A stretch of DNA of 40,415 nucleotides from Heterotrichella gracilis (taxonomy: Eukaryota > Sar > Xanthophyceae > Tribonematales > Xanthonemataceae): assembly GCA_032358255.1 (NCBI GenBank), contig JAULBX010029157.1, positions 1 to 40,415 of the forward strand. Reading direction: 5' to 3'. Positions 14,266 to 21,216 of the stretch are shown here, in pieces. The position numbers and the translations under genes were made by a program. The notes beneath the pieces were generated by a model that ran no database searches, was not told where the DNA came from, and saw only the letters and a list, made by a program, of their open reading frames with translations. How positions within the stretch are numbered: position 1 is the first letter of the stretch; each line of letters opens with the position of its first letter.

Positions 14266-15111
14266 TTACGCAGCGTTTTTCAGTGCGTGAATTTTTCTCT
14301 TTACGCGACGTAGATCCCATTCGCAATCGTTAATTACTTCTTTAATTGCAACCTGATTAGTTAATCCGTTTGCCATACAGATCTGTTGAACGTCTGTAGA
14401 AGAAACGCCTGGCAGTTCAATAAACTTTCTGCCAATACGAGAATAAAACTCTTTATACCCTTTTTTATTTAACCTTAAGCCGCGTTTAATGCGTTTCTCT
14501 AAATGATCTGTTGAGCAAATAACAATGCCACATTCGTCTTCTAATTGATTGTACAGGGTAATAAAGAAGTAAAGAACTTGATCGCTTACTTTGTCAAACT
14601 CATCAAGAATTAAAACAGGGTTCTCTTGTGTTTTTAATGTCTTCACAATTTCGCCAACCATTTCGCTAACATTCAATCCGCTTGCGTCTCTGCCGATTTT
14701 ATTAAGTAATTCTGTTAAGAATTGTTTGCGATTCCAGTACTCGGTGCATTCGATACGATACGAGCGTTTGTTTTTTTCTACAAATTGTTTGGTTGCAGTG
14801 CTTTTGCTGCTGCCAGCGTTATCAATCACAGCCATTACGTTGCTGTTTGCTGCTGCGTCTTTTAAAATGGCGGTTAAAAATTTGGTGTTACGAGTTTCAA
14901 CAAAAACCCATTCTTTTGATGAATAGCCAATTTGTTTTGCGATGTTTAACCACATTTCGTCTTTAATCTGATCCCAGTTTTCATTTAAGATCTGACTGAT
15001 AGTTGCAGAGCTTACACCCTTTAAGCTGTTAGCCGCTTTTGCTTGGCTTCCCATACGTTCGCAGTATTCTGAAAGCTTTGTTTTGATTTGTTGTTTTTTT
15101 ACGTTGTTCAT
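14266..15111 (-). CDS. MuB-like transposition ATPase (AAA+)
   Basis: 281 aa. N-terminal HTH (CERMGSQAKAANSLKGVSSATISQIL, about 17-42) as in MuB, then an AAA+ core with Walker B VLILDEF (D170/E171), a sensor-like IVICSTDHLEKRI segment, and a C-terminal DVQQI...CEWDLRRVKRKIHAL. MuB binds target DNA in an ATP-dependent manner and delivers it to MuA. The P-loop (about 96-104) reads DNAGSSKST: the Gly before the Lys is replaced by Ser, which is unusual. Located 21 bp after the transposase. Confidence 0.85.
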   Translation of the reverse strand: MNNVKKQQIKTKLSEYCERMGSQAKAANSLKGVSSATISQILNENWDQIKDEMWLNIAKQIGYSSKEWVFVETRNTKFLTAILKDAAANSNVMAVIDNAGSSKSTATKQFVEKNKRSYRIECTEYWNRKQFLTELLNKIGRDASGLNVSEMVGEIVKTLKTQENPVLILDEFDKVSDQVLYFFITLYNQLEDECGIVICSTDHLEKRIKRGLRLNKKGYKEFYSRIGRKFIELPGVSSTDVQQICMANGLTNQVAIKEVINDCEWDLRRVKRKIHALKNAA

Positions 15112-15132
15112 GATGATGATTTTTATATTGAT

Positions 15133-17154
15133 TTAAAGGTTTTTGTATATATCAAAGTCCTCTTGTCCTTCGTTTACATTTACTGGCACGAGTTCGGTTT
15201 CCTTTTTAAGGATCTCGCCAAAATCAACTGGTACCTTTTTTGCTTTTTTGCGTTTGCTATTGATGCCGAGAACTTTTGGTTTATTTAAGCCGTAATCTTC
15301 AACCGACATGTTGTTATCAGAAAGGATCTCGTCCATTTTAGTAACTCGCTCAACACGCGCGGTGTCGTTCATCTTTTTTACAGCAGCTATGTATAAGTGA
15401 TCTTCAGCCGTTTGCTCTTGCTTACCGCGCGAGATTTCAACCTTTGTAATTGCTTCTGTTACAAAACGTAGATTGTCGTTCGCATCCTTATCGTATAAAT
15501 AAATAAGGTTCATGTCTTCAGGATCAAATTTTACATAGAACTTTTTATCTATGTTCTTGCGATGCCATTCCATATCGGGTACGCGATCTGCTGTGTAAAC
15601 TGTATAAGTGTATTGCTGGTTTTTTTCTTTGAACGTAAGGCCGTAAGCGGTATATGTAACAGGTTTTTCGCGGAGTACCCAAAAGATATCTACCATGTCC
15701 CACATCTCAACTTTTGGTGTCGCTGGGTTGGTACTGTTCAAATACATTTCCATTCTGCTGATTCCTGTTTTTGGGTGCGGCGCGCTGTTCCATTCGTCGC
15801 GACGTTGTTTGTACTTTAATTTGATCTCTGTTAAGGTTGGGAGGTTGGCTTTATTAGCGTTGATCATTTCCAAATTTGCTTTGCTTTCAATTCGCTTCGC
15901 CTGAATATTTTGTCCGGTAAAGAACCAATCCTGTTTTAAAAATTGACTCTGAAAACGATTAAATGCACTTTCGATTGTTTTTGATTTACCGTTATATGGT
16001 TGCGTTGCAATTGCTAGGTGTGAGATCTTTGATAAGAACGTTCCGGCAATAAGTTTTTTGTGACCACCTTGGTTATCAAATCCAAGTTGGTAGGGTTTAT
16101 GCCCTGCAAATTGTACGGCCATTTTATAAGCGCTGTATTGCGTTTGATAATCTTCCGACTCGCTAACATAGTAACCTAAAAGAACCTCGCTATATGCGTC
16201 CATTACTTCGTACACGCTTATTGTTGAGATCTTGCCCGCTTCGTTTTGGTAGAAGTAGTTTAATTTTGTACCATCTGAATACCACAAACTGTCTCGCATG
16301 GTTGGTAATTTTGTTGAGTGCTGGAAGCCAAACTTTTCTTTTGATTTTAACTCGCCGTGTCTATGCGCCCACCACATTTCTTGAATATCCTCTCTATATA
16401 AAAAAAGGTGAAGTGATAAAGAGCTGTCCAATTGTTTCCAGCCTTTCTCTGCTGCGGCTGCGTTGTATTCCACGAACAGTTGATTTTCATTTGCAACTTT
16501 TCTTACGCGATCAGCCCATCTTGACAACACCCATAGTTTTGCATCAGGATTAATTTTTTCACTATTGATGTTGCCGTAGTTTTTGTGTACTAAACCGTAA
16601 TACCCGCTTTGATTGTAACGTGCAAGCGCGCGTTGTAAGCTTCTTGCGTTTGTCGGTAAAGAGTGGCTATATTTAGTTTTGTCTAAACTATTTATAACCT
16701 CGCTCATGTTTTCCCAAACCTTTGTTGCGCGACCGCCTAAAGCTTTACAGCGAGCCTTGCGATTTGAAACCATTAATTGAATGGTGTTGAGAAGATCTGC
16801 ATTAACACAATATTCTTTTTGCTTTGCTTCTGAAAGAGAGAGGTCTTCGTTGTACCTATAATCTCTGAAGTAAATAATTGCGGCGGTGTCCTTTATAATA
16901 AAATCCTGAAAAGCTTCGTGTTTTACAGTCTTGTATGGATCTCCAAACTTTTCAATTATTGCTTCTTTCCATTCGGTTGGCAGCAATTCATAATTAACTA
17001 AAGCTTGGCGACCTGGGCATGCGCTGCGCTCTTTTTTCAGGGTTTTACGGATACACATTTTTTTGTAAACATCGTATGATATAAAAAGCATCGCTTCGTA
17101 TAAAGTCTCAGCTGTTATGCATAGTGTGTTTTGGTGATATTCGTAAACCTTCAT
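15133..17154 (-). CDS. MuA-like DDE transposase
   Basis: 673 aa, close to MuA's 663. N-terminal DNA-binding region (a winged-helix type start, then LPTEWKEAIIEKFGDP), a bipartite DNA-binding middle (LPTNARSLQRALARYNQSGYYG at about 166-188), the catalytic core, and a Mu C-type beta-barrel (about 530-600). Catalytic triad: D294 in WYSDGTKLN, D360 in LGFDNQGGHKK and E395 in KTIESAFNRF; the D-E spacing of 35 resembles retroviral integrase more than Mu's own longer spacing. It cuts and joins phage ends to target DNA in integration and replicative transposition. Confidence 0.95.
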   Translation of the reverse strand: MKVYEYHQNTLCITAETLYEAMLFISYDVYKKMCIRKTLKKERSACPGRQALVNYELLPTEWKEAIIEKFGDPYKTVKHEAFQDFIIKDTAAIIYFRDYRYNEDLSLSEAKQKEYCVNADLLNTIQLMVSNRKARCKALGGRATKVWENMSEVINSLDKTKYSHSLPTNARSLQRALARYNQSGYYGLVHKNYGNINSEKINPDAKLWVLSRWADRVRKVANENQLFVEYNAAAAEKGWKQLDSSLSLHLFLYREDIQEMWWAHRHGELKSKEKFGFQHSTKLPTMRDSLWYSDGTKLNYFYQNEAGKISTISVYEVMDAYSEVLLGYYVSESEDYQTQYSAYKMAVQFAGHKPYQLGFDNQGGHKKLIAGTFLSKISHLAIATQPYNGKSKTIESAFNRFQSQFLKQDWFFTGQNIQAKRIESKANLEMINANKANLPTLTEIKLKYKQRRDEWNSAPHPKTGISRMEMYLNSTNPATPKVEMWDMVDIFWVLREKPVTYTAYGLTFKEKNQQYTYTVYTADRVPDMEWHRKNIDKKFYVKFDPEDMNLIYLYDKDANDNLRFVTEAITKVEISRGKQEQTAEDHLYIAAVKKMNDTARVERVTKMDEILSDNNMSVEDYGLNKPKVLGINSKRKKAKKVPVDFGEILKKETELVPVNVNEGQEDFDIYKNL

Positions 17155-17156
17155 GA

Positions 17157-17387
17157 TTAATTTTGATCGTCTAATAGTTGTTGAAGAATTTTGTCGGACC
17201 TTTCAGTTCCTTTTTTTACGGCCTCATTTAAAGCCTTTGCTGCTTTAATAAATAATTTGGCCCTTGGCGTATTTGGTTCTCGCGTATCCTGTGAGGGATT
17301 TATAAGCTTGCGAGCATACTCGTTGCTTATTTTACATTTTCGGGCGAGATCTGTCAGAAGATGGCCTTTTACAAAATTTAATTCCAT
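17157..17387 (-). CDS. Small HTH protein (Ner-like position)
   Basis: 76 aa with a helix-turn-helix LTDLARKCKISNEYARKLIN at about 12-31 and a charged helical tail. First gene of the leftward operon, 2 bp before the transposase start, the place of ner in Mu. Ner represses early and repressor transcription in Mu; this assignment rests on position and the HTH, not on detectable identity. Confidence 0.65.
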   Translation of the reverse strand: MELNFVKGHLLTDLARKCKISNEYARKLINPSQDTREPNTPRAKLFIKAAKALNEAVKKGTERSDKILQQLLDDQN

Positions 17388-17405
17388 AAGTGATATTTTT
17401 TATAC

Positions 17406-17429
17406 ATTTGTACTTAGTACGGTACAAAT
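17406..17429. promoter_or_regulatory. Palindromic operator candidate in early leader
   Basis: ATTTGTAC at 17406-17413 and GTACAAAT at 17422-17429 form 8-bp inverted arms with an 8-bp spacer. It lies just downstream of the inferred early -7 box and differs from the repressor-type palindrome next to it, so it may be the site of a second regulator such as the Ner-like protein. Confidence 0.55.
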
Positions 17430-17455
17430 ATATTTCAATTTGAAATATAAAGCAA
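17425..17455 (-). promoter_or_regulatory. Early leftward promoter (Bacteroidota type)
   Basis: On the minus strand TATATTTG (17432-17425) matches the Bacteroidota -7 consensus TAnnTTTG exactly, and TTG at 17455-17453 lies 20 nt upstream, the expected -33 distance. The repressor palindrome at 17429-17449 sits between the two boxes. Drives the ner-like/transposase operon. Confidence 0.65.
17429..17449. promoter_or_regulatory. Repressor operator candidate O1
   Basis: Perfect 21-bp palindrome: TATATTTCAA, one central T, TTGAAATATA. Its core ATTTCAATTTGAAAT recurs as ATTTCAGATTGAAAT at 18334-18348. A further half site ATTTCA is at 17484-17489 just before the repressor ATG. Binding here would block the early promoter. 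Confidence 0.65.
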
Positions 17456-17506
17456 GATAATATTTCTAAATTATATATAATATATTTCATTTTAGTATAA
17501 CTGCCT

Positions 17507-18190
17507 ATGAATCAAGATGAAAAAATTGCCGACAGGCTTAGGTTAATAAGAAAAGAACTTGAGTTGGGCCAAGAAGAGTTTGCGGTCGAACTCGGCACTA
17601 CGCAAGGAAACATATCTAACTATGAAGCTGGAAGGCGCGAGCCGTCTACTGATTTTATAGTATTGATCTCGGATAAGTACAATGTGCCAATTGAGTGGTT
17701 ATTAAAAGGCGTTGGAACGCCGTTTACAAAGGATTTAAAGGTCGTTAATGAGCCGGGATCTAAGTATATTAAGAAAGATAGGGTTGATAAGGGCCTTCCG
17801 TTGATTCCGTTTGATGCAATGGCAGGATATGCCAACGGAAACTCCCAAATAACCTACATGGAGTCGGAACGGTATATTATACCCGATTTCACAAGTAGGA
17901 AAGCAGACTTTTTAATTAAAATCACTGGTACCAGTATGTCTCCCAAATATTATAGTGGCGACATTATAGCTTGTAAGATTGTTCCAAAGGAAACCTTTAT
18001 TCAGTGGGGCAAGGTCTATGTTATGGATACAGTTCAGGGCGTAATGTGCAAACGTCTTTACGCCTGTAAAGAAAAAGATGATCATGTGATGGCGGTTAGT
18101 GAAAATAAGGAACTTTACCCTGAATTTCAGCTACCCAAAAAGGAAATAAAAAAGCTGGCGATCGTTGTAGGCTTAATAAGACTTGAATAA
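17507..18190 (+). CDS. CI/LexA-type phage repressor (XRE HTH + peptidase S24)
   Basis: 227 aa. N-terminal XRE HTH at about 7-65 (LGTTQGNISNYEAGRREPS), C-terminal S24 peptidase: cleavage site A106-G107 (DAMAGYAN), catalytic Ser143 in GTSMSP and Lys182 in VMCKRL. Such repressors hold lysogeny and self-cleave when RecA is activated. It is divergent from the transposase operon across a 119-bp region containing operator palindromes, and the half site before its ATG suggests autoregulation. Mu's own repressor is not S24-type, so induction here is probably SOS-linked. Confidence 0.92.
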   Translation: MNQDEKIADRLRLIRKELELGQEEFAVELGTTQGNISNYEAGRREPSTDFIVLISDKYNVPIEWLLKGVGTPFTKDLKVVNEPGSKYIKKDRVDKGLPLIPFDAMAGYANGNSQITYMESERYIIPDFTSRKADFLIKITGTSMSPKYYSGDIIACKIVPKETFIQWGKVYVMDTVQGVMCKRLYACKEKDDHVMAVSENKELYPEFQLPKKEIKKLAIVVGLIRLE

Positions 18191-18333
18191 TACCTTCCTT
18201 TTCCCCTTTTTATGTATTCTCCCCTGTTTTTGTTGGGCTTATTAGGCTATTTCGCTGCCTTTCAATCACTTGTATTATAAAGGCTTGGCAAAAATGGGGG
18301 GTTAAAGTTCTATAAATTTGGATTTAAACAGAT

Positions 18334-18348
18334 ATTTCAGATTGAAAT
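18334..18348. promoter_or_regulatory. Repressor operator candidate O2
   Basis: ATTTCAGATTGAAAT, same 6-bp arms and 3-bp spacer as O1 at 17432-17446. It is downstream of the repressor gene, about 310 bp from the phage end, so its role may be in controlling transposition rather than transcription. Confidence 0.55.
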
Positions 18349-18381
18349 GTTTTACTAAACAGTTTGTTTTAGCCCTTGAAG

Positions 18382-18417
18382 TGTCCCCCCATGTGTCCCC
18401 CCATTTGTCCCCCCGAT
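18382..18417 (+). repeat. Triple 12-bp direct repeat with C6 tracts
   Basis: Three tandem units beginning TGTCCCCCC at 18382, 18394 and 18406, exact 12-bp period. A further CCCCCCAT core is present in inverted orientation at 18294-18301 (ATGGGGGG). The last unit abuts the first transposase-site-like motif at 18416. Function unknown. Confidence 0.85.
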
Positions 18418-18427
18418 GGTAGTTTTT
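18416..18427 (-). promoter_or_regulatory. Transposase-binding-site-like motif, internal copy 2
   Basis: Plus strand ATGGTAGTT (minus AACTACCAT), one of four copies of AACTWCCAT in the same orientation within 250 bp of the phage end. In Mu, transposase binds several same-oriented or mixed sites with asymmetric spacing near each end. Confidence 0.55.
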
Positions 18428-18446
18428 GTACTTTTTGAGCCTTAAA

Positions 18447-18458
18447 ATGGAAGTTATT
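18447..18458 (-). promoter_or_regulatory. Transposase-binding-site-like motif, internal copy 1
   Basis: Plus strand ATGGAAGTT (minus AACTTCCAT), 31 bp from the copy at 18416 and 177 bp from the nearer terminal pair member. Confidence 0.55.
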
Positions 18459-18491
18459 TTTGTCATTCCCTCGCGATTTTAATAATAGCTT

Positions 18492-18525
18492 AAAAGCCTT
18501 GTTACTGTTGATTTACACGGCTTTT
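18492..18525 (+). terminator. Hairpin/terminator near phage end
   Basis: AAAAGCC (18492-18498) pairs with GGCTTTT (18519-18525) across a 20-nt loop and is followed by T. It resembles the stronger hairpin at 18560-18595, including a shared 'TTTACACGGCTTTTT'-like right side, so the two look like diverged tandem copies. Confidence 0.5.
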
Positions 18526-18559
18526 TAGTTTAACCATTTAATCAGGCCGTTTTTAATTG

Positions 18560-18595
18560 AAAAAGCCCGTATAAATCAATATACACGGGCTTTTT
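18560..18595. terminator. Intrinsic terminator between repressor and phage end
   Basis: AAAAAGCCCGT (18560-18570) pairs with ACGGGCTTTTT (18585-18595), 11-bp stem, T-run on the plus side and T-run on the minus side too. Would stop repressor transcription from leaving the phage and host transcription from entering it. Confidence 0.75.
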
Positions 18596-18617
18596 GATGT
18601 TTTTTTATGTTCGGTTA

Positions 18618-18661
18618 TCGAAAATGGTAGTTAAATGTAATTTGAATGGAAGTTAAATACA
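18618..18661 (-). promoter_or_regulatory. Inferred phage terminus with two tandem 22-bp transposase sites
   Basis: Read on the minus strand from 18661: TGTATTTAACTTCCATTC... then, exactly 22 bp on, TACATTTAACTACCATT... . The TGTA start fits Mu-type ends (5'-TG), and two abutting 22-bp units right at the end parallel Mu R1/R2. The next five host bases, CCTAA (18662-18666), would be the target duplication if Mu's 5-bp rule holds. The other end is outside the window, so this cannot be checked here. Confidence 0.65.
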
Positions 18662-18833
18662 CCTAAAGGGATGTTTTGTTTTTTTGTTAATAACCTTCAA
18701 AATTGGGCTTTTTTGTAGTGTTTATGCGGCTTTTTTGGCTTTTTGGGTTATCTTTGATATGTATTATTTGTTTTATAGCCCCTACAAAGCATTGTAAAAA
18801 AAAATATATATTTAAAACCGGTATACATTTTAA
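18662..18833. other. Host intergenic DNA beside the prophage
   Basis: T- and A-rich stretch with no open frame of note and no recognisable RNA. Contains several TTTTTTGG runs. I see nothing functional in it apart from the terminator that follows. Confidence 0.6.
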
Positions 18834-18868
18834 AAACGAGGTTATCCAAAAATTGAATAACCTCGTTT
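18834..18868 (-). terminator. Terminator of the lipocalin-like lipoprotein gene
   Basis: 12-bp perfect stem AAACGAGGTTAT / ATAACCTCGTTT with an 11-nt loop, 4 bp after the stop at 18873 (minus sense), followed on that strand by TTTTTA. Confidence 0.85.
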
Positions 18869-18872
18869 AATA

Positions 18873-19298
18873 TTATTGTTTGTATTTAGTAATTGTTTTA
18901 TCGCCGTTTGCAGCAGTAGTTCTTAACCAAAGTTCTTTGGATTTTAAACGTAAGATACGATAGGCCACTTCTTTTGAACCTGCGGTGCTCGATGTTAAAT
19001 AAATATCATCTTTATCTTCGCCCCATTTGTAAGTTCCATCATCGGTAAAATTTCCACTTACTTTATATTTTTCATCTTTAGTAAGCGTTAAAACATAGCT
19101 ATCGCCAACAAGCGCTTTCACATCTGCTGTTTGATCAGTACCATTTGTACTTACATTTTCTATTTTCCACTCCCCTGCAAGGCGTGCCTTTTTTGATAAC
19201 AGGCTAAATTTCGGTCCTTCTTCATATTTACTGCAAGATGGCACCGCAATACTTACTAATAATGCAAGCGCAATAACTTTCATGATCTTTGTCTTCAT
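18873..19298 (-). CDS. Lipocalin-like lipoprotein
   Basis: 141 aa. Lipoprotein signal with lipobox VPSC (Cys at about 22). The mature part follows small Bacteroidota lipocalin-like lipoproteins: LAGEWKIENVSTNG, a Y/K-rich DSYVLTLTKDEKYKVSG, GTYKWGEDKDDIYL, and a C-terminal YRILRLKSKELWLRT. Likely an outer-membrane-anchored beta-barrel of unknown ligand. It is the first host gene beyond the prophage and is intact. Confidence 0.75.
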   Translation of the reverse strand: MKTKIMKVIALALLVSIAVPSCSKYEEGPKFSLLSKKARLAGEWKIENVSTNGTDQTADVKALVGDSYVLTLTKDEKYKVSGNFTDDGTYKWGEDKDDIYLTSSTAGSKEVAYRILRLKSKELWLRTTAANGDKTITKYKQ

Positions 19299-19392
19299 AA
19301 ATTTTTGTATTTAAATAATATAATAAATATAGATCACACCCCATAAAAATAGAATGCAAAATAAGATTGAGAAATTTTATTGAAAAATAAGA

Positions 19393-19932
19393 CTAAGCGA
19401 ACTGAGGTGGCTTAATTTGTTTTAAAGAAAACTGATCGTCACTAAAAACCCATTCGGCAATAGGTTTTTGACTAACACGTACGTAAAAAGAATGCACTTG
19501 ACTTTCGTGAGGATCTTCTAAGTAATTAAAGTTTAAAAGTATTTTTACAAGATCGAGGTAATTATGCTGAATATCTTTATTTGCACAAAAAAAGTTCTGG
19601 AACAATTTATTCTCAGCTTTGTCTTCAATGATCTTTACAATAAAATGATCTTTTACTTTTGTTACAGAAACTACTTCGTGGTATTGGCCATTAATTACCA
19701 ACTCTTTGTTTTTTTCTTTCCACTCAAATCCGTTTTTATTGATGTAAATATCGTTAGATGAAAATTTAACCTCAACCACCTCATTTGTTGTTGAACTGAT
19801 CAATTGTTGTCTGAAGTCTTTTTTTTGTGCTTTGATGTACGAAATGAAGAATAAAAAACGAAAGCTCATAACGCCGATAAGTAAAAGAAGTATAAACGGT
19901 GACAGGCTTTTTAACATTTTCATTCTATACAA
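19393..19932 (-). CDS. Membrane-anchored hypothetical protein
   Basis: 179 aa with one N-terminal membrane segment (FILLLLIGVMSFRFLFFISYI, residues about 13-33) and a soluble C-terminal domain of mixed strands. Starts are possible at M1, M4 or M6; M4 or M6 gives a more typical short basic lead (MKMLKSLSP). No family recognised. Stands alone between two terminated units. Confidence 0.55.
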   Translation of the reverse strand: MYRMKMLKSLSPFILLLLIGVMSFRFLFFISYIKAQKKDFRQQLISSTTNEVVEVKFSSNDIYINKNGFEWKEKNKELVINGQYHEVVSVTKVKDHFIVKIIEDKAENKLFQNFFCANKDIQHNYLDLVKILLNFNYLEDPHESQVHSFYVRVSQKPIAEWVFSDDQFSLKQIKPPQFA

Positions 19933-19957
19933 AAATAGCCATTTCTAAGCACAAAAA

Positions 19958-19991
19958 AAATCCCTTCTACAACACAAAGTAGAAGGGATTT
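19958..19991. terminator. Intrinsic terminator after the PKD lipoprotein operon
   Basis: AAATCCCTTCTAC (19958-19970) pairs perfectly with GTAGAAGGGATTT (19979-19991); on the minus strand it is followed by a T-run (complement of 19953-19960). Lies about 100 bp after the stop at 20095. Confidence 0.85.
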
Positions 19992-20094
19992 ACGCTCTAA
20001 ACACAGAACTAACACAGAACTATAGAACAGCAAAAAATTGTTTACCTGCTAATAATACGTTGGGTATTACCAAAAGGTTGGGTAATTAACTTAA

Positions 20095-21213
20095 TTATTT
20101 GTAAGCTATAGCAATTACGGCCTCTCCATCCTTAATTTCGAGCAAATTAGCGCCGTTATATACCGTACAATTGAATTTTATCTTAATTTTCTTAAAAGGT
20201 TGACTGCTATCAACTGCCTGGTAATTTTCCACCGAAACAATTTCAAAATGACTGTTCTTTGATTGGTTTACCTGACCTAAGGTGTAAACATTACCCTTTG
20301 GATCGTTAATTAGAATACTTACCGTAGAAAGCGATTTAGGGTTTAATACCGGTGTAAAATTAGCGTTGAAATTAGGGTCGGCTATTGGACCGTTAATAGC
20401 TGGAATCTTGTAATACGCTTCACAAGTATCATTGTTTGCATCAACAACTGTAAGTTTTGCTATATACAAATTAGGACTAAGATACTCATGCGTTGGCGAA
20501 GGTTCCATAGAATTATAACCATCTCCAAAATCCCACAAATAAGTAAAAGGTGCCTTACCTGTAATATTTGTAGTAGAGAATTTGTAATTAAACACAGAAA
20601 AAGGACTGATCCTGTATACGTTTAAGTTTGTTTGAACAGGGTTACCGATCCTGTATACATTTGTATGACTCATGCTACTGGCTGTAGGACTAGTAACTGA
20701 CACCCCTAAGGAAGCACTATATGTTGTATTTGCTTTAAACGTTTTATTGCAGTTTGCAGAATTCCAGGTACCACCGTCGCTAAACAACCAATTAAAAGTG
20801 GCTTGTTGTGTAGACTGGTGAGGCACAAAATTACCTGTGTAATAAAGCGGTTCAAGAGCAGCATCATTATATTGATAAGAGGTGAACATCAAAGTACTAT
20901 CGATGTTCATAACGCCATCCGGTGAAGTTTTATAGTCGTTTAACATAACCGTTAAACCAAAACCACAATTACCCGAACAATCTTTTTGTTTTAACTCGCC
21001 TTTAAAAACATACACGTCGTTTGAGTCTTTGTAATAAGACGATCTCATGTAATAAGCATTTACACCCGCTTCCATATCAACAGGAAAACCCGCGATATCG
21101 CACTTAAAATAAAAAACCGGCCCCGGCTCCTCTTCTTTTGGAGGGAGGGATTTTTTATTACATGAGTTAAAGAATAACCCAATCAATATCAGAACGAGTA
21201 CATGTGTTTTCAT
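20095..21213 (-). CDS. PKD-domain lipoprotein
   Basis: 372 aa. Lipobox FNSC near residue 18. Residues about 210-275 form a PKD domain (YLWDFGDGYNSMEPSPTHEY, then AKLTVVDANNDTC). N- and C-terminal parts are beta-rich and unrecognised; CDIAGFPVDMEAG...CSGNCGFGL has four Cys that may form disulfides. It is the third gene of the sigma factor operon, 3 bp after the membrane/beta-barrel gene, so probably a surface protein under that regulator. Confidence 0.75.
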   Translation of the reverse strand: MKTHVLVLILIGLFFNSCNKKSLPPKEEEPGPVFYFKCDIAGFPVDMEAGVNAYYMRSSYYKDSNDVYVFKGELKQKDCSGNCGFGLTVMLNDYKTSPDGVMNIDSTLMFTSYQYNDAALEPLYYTGNFVPHQSTQQATFNWLFSDGGTWNSANCNKTFKANTTYSASLGVSVTSPTASSMSHTNVYRIGNPVQTNLNVYRISPFSVFNYKFSTTNITGKAPFTYLWDFGDGYNSMEPSPTHEYLSPNLYIAKLTVVDANNDTCEAYYKIPAINGPIADPNFNANFTPVLNPKSLSTVSILINDPKGNVYTLGQVNQSKNSHFEIVSVENYQAVDSSQPFKKIKIKFNCTVYNGANLLEIKDGEAVIAIAYK

Positions 21214-21216
21214 ATA

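Larger units (their letters stand above)
1..18661. mobile_element. Mu-like transposable prophage carrying a DGR (one end only)
   Basis: Identified by a MuA-type DDE transposase, an adjacent MuB-type ATPase, a divergent S24 repressor, DUF3164 and GemA-like proteins, and Mu F-like and gpG-like head genes. The right boundary at 18661 is inferred from a TGTA...-type end (read on the minus strand) followed at once by two 22-bp repeats sharing a motif with two internal copies. The left boundary is outside the window. Late genes run rightward and early genes leftward, converging at 4752/4767. DGR-bearing transposable phages are known from Bacteroides (Hankyphage type, from memory), so the combination has precedent. 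Confidence 0.9.
18191..18661. other. Non-coding phage end region
   Basis: 471 bp between the repressor stop and the inferred terminus hold no gene. They contain a second operator-like palindrome (18334-18348), a triple 12-bp repeat with C6 tracts (18382-18417), two hairpins (18492-18525 and 18560-18595) and four transposase-site-like motifs (from 18416 to 18661). Confidence 0.75.

Noticed and set aside
13703-14290. 195-aa plus-strand frame antisense to the ATPase
   Set aside because: It mirrors the coding of the RecA-like ATPase gene, has no recognisable domain and runs against the operon.
15562-16553. Plus-strand frames inside the transposase region
   Set aside because: All lie antisense to the intact 673-aa transposase and show low-complexity, non-conserved products.
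18382-18417. Short regular repeats as a CRISPR array
   Set aside because: Units are 12 bp with no spacers and no cas genes are present.
18191-18872. A hidden small gene between the repressor and the first host gene
   Set aside because: Frames are short and broken on both strands; the stretch is explained by hairpins, repeats and transposase-site-like motifs.
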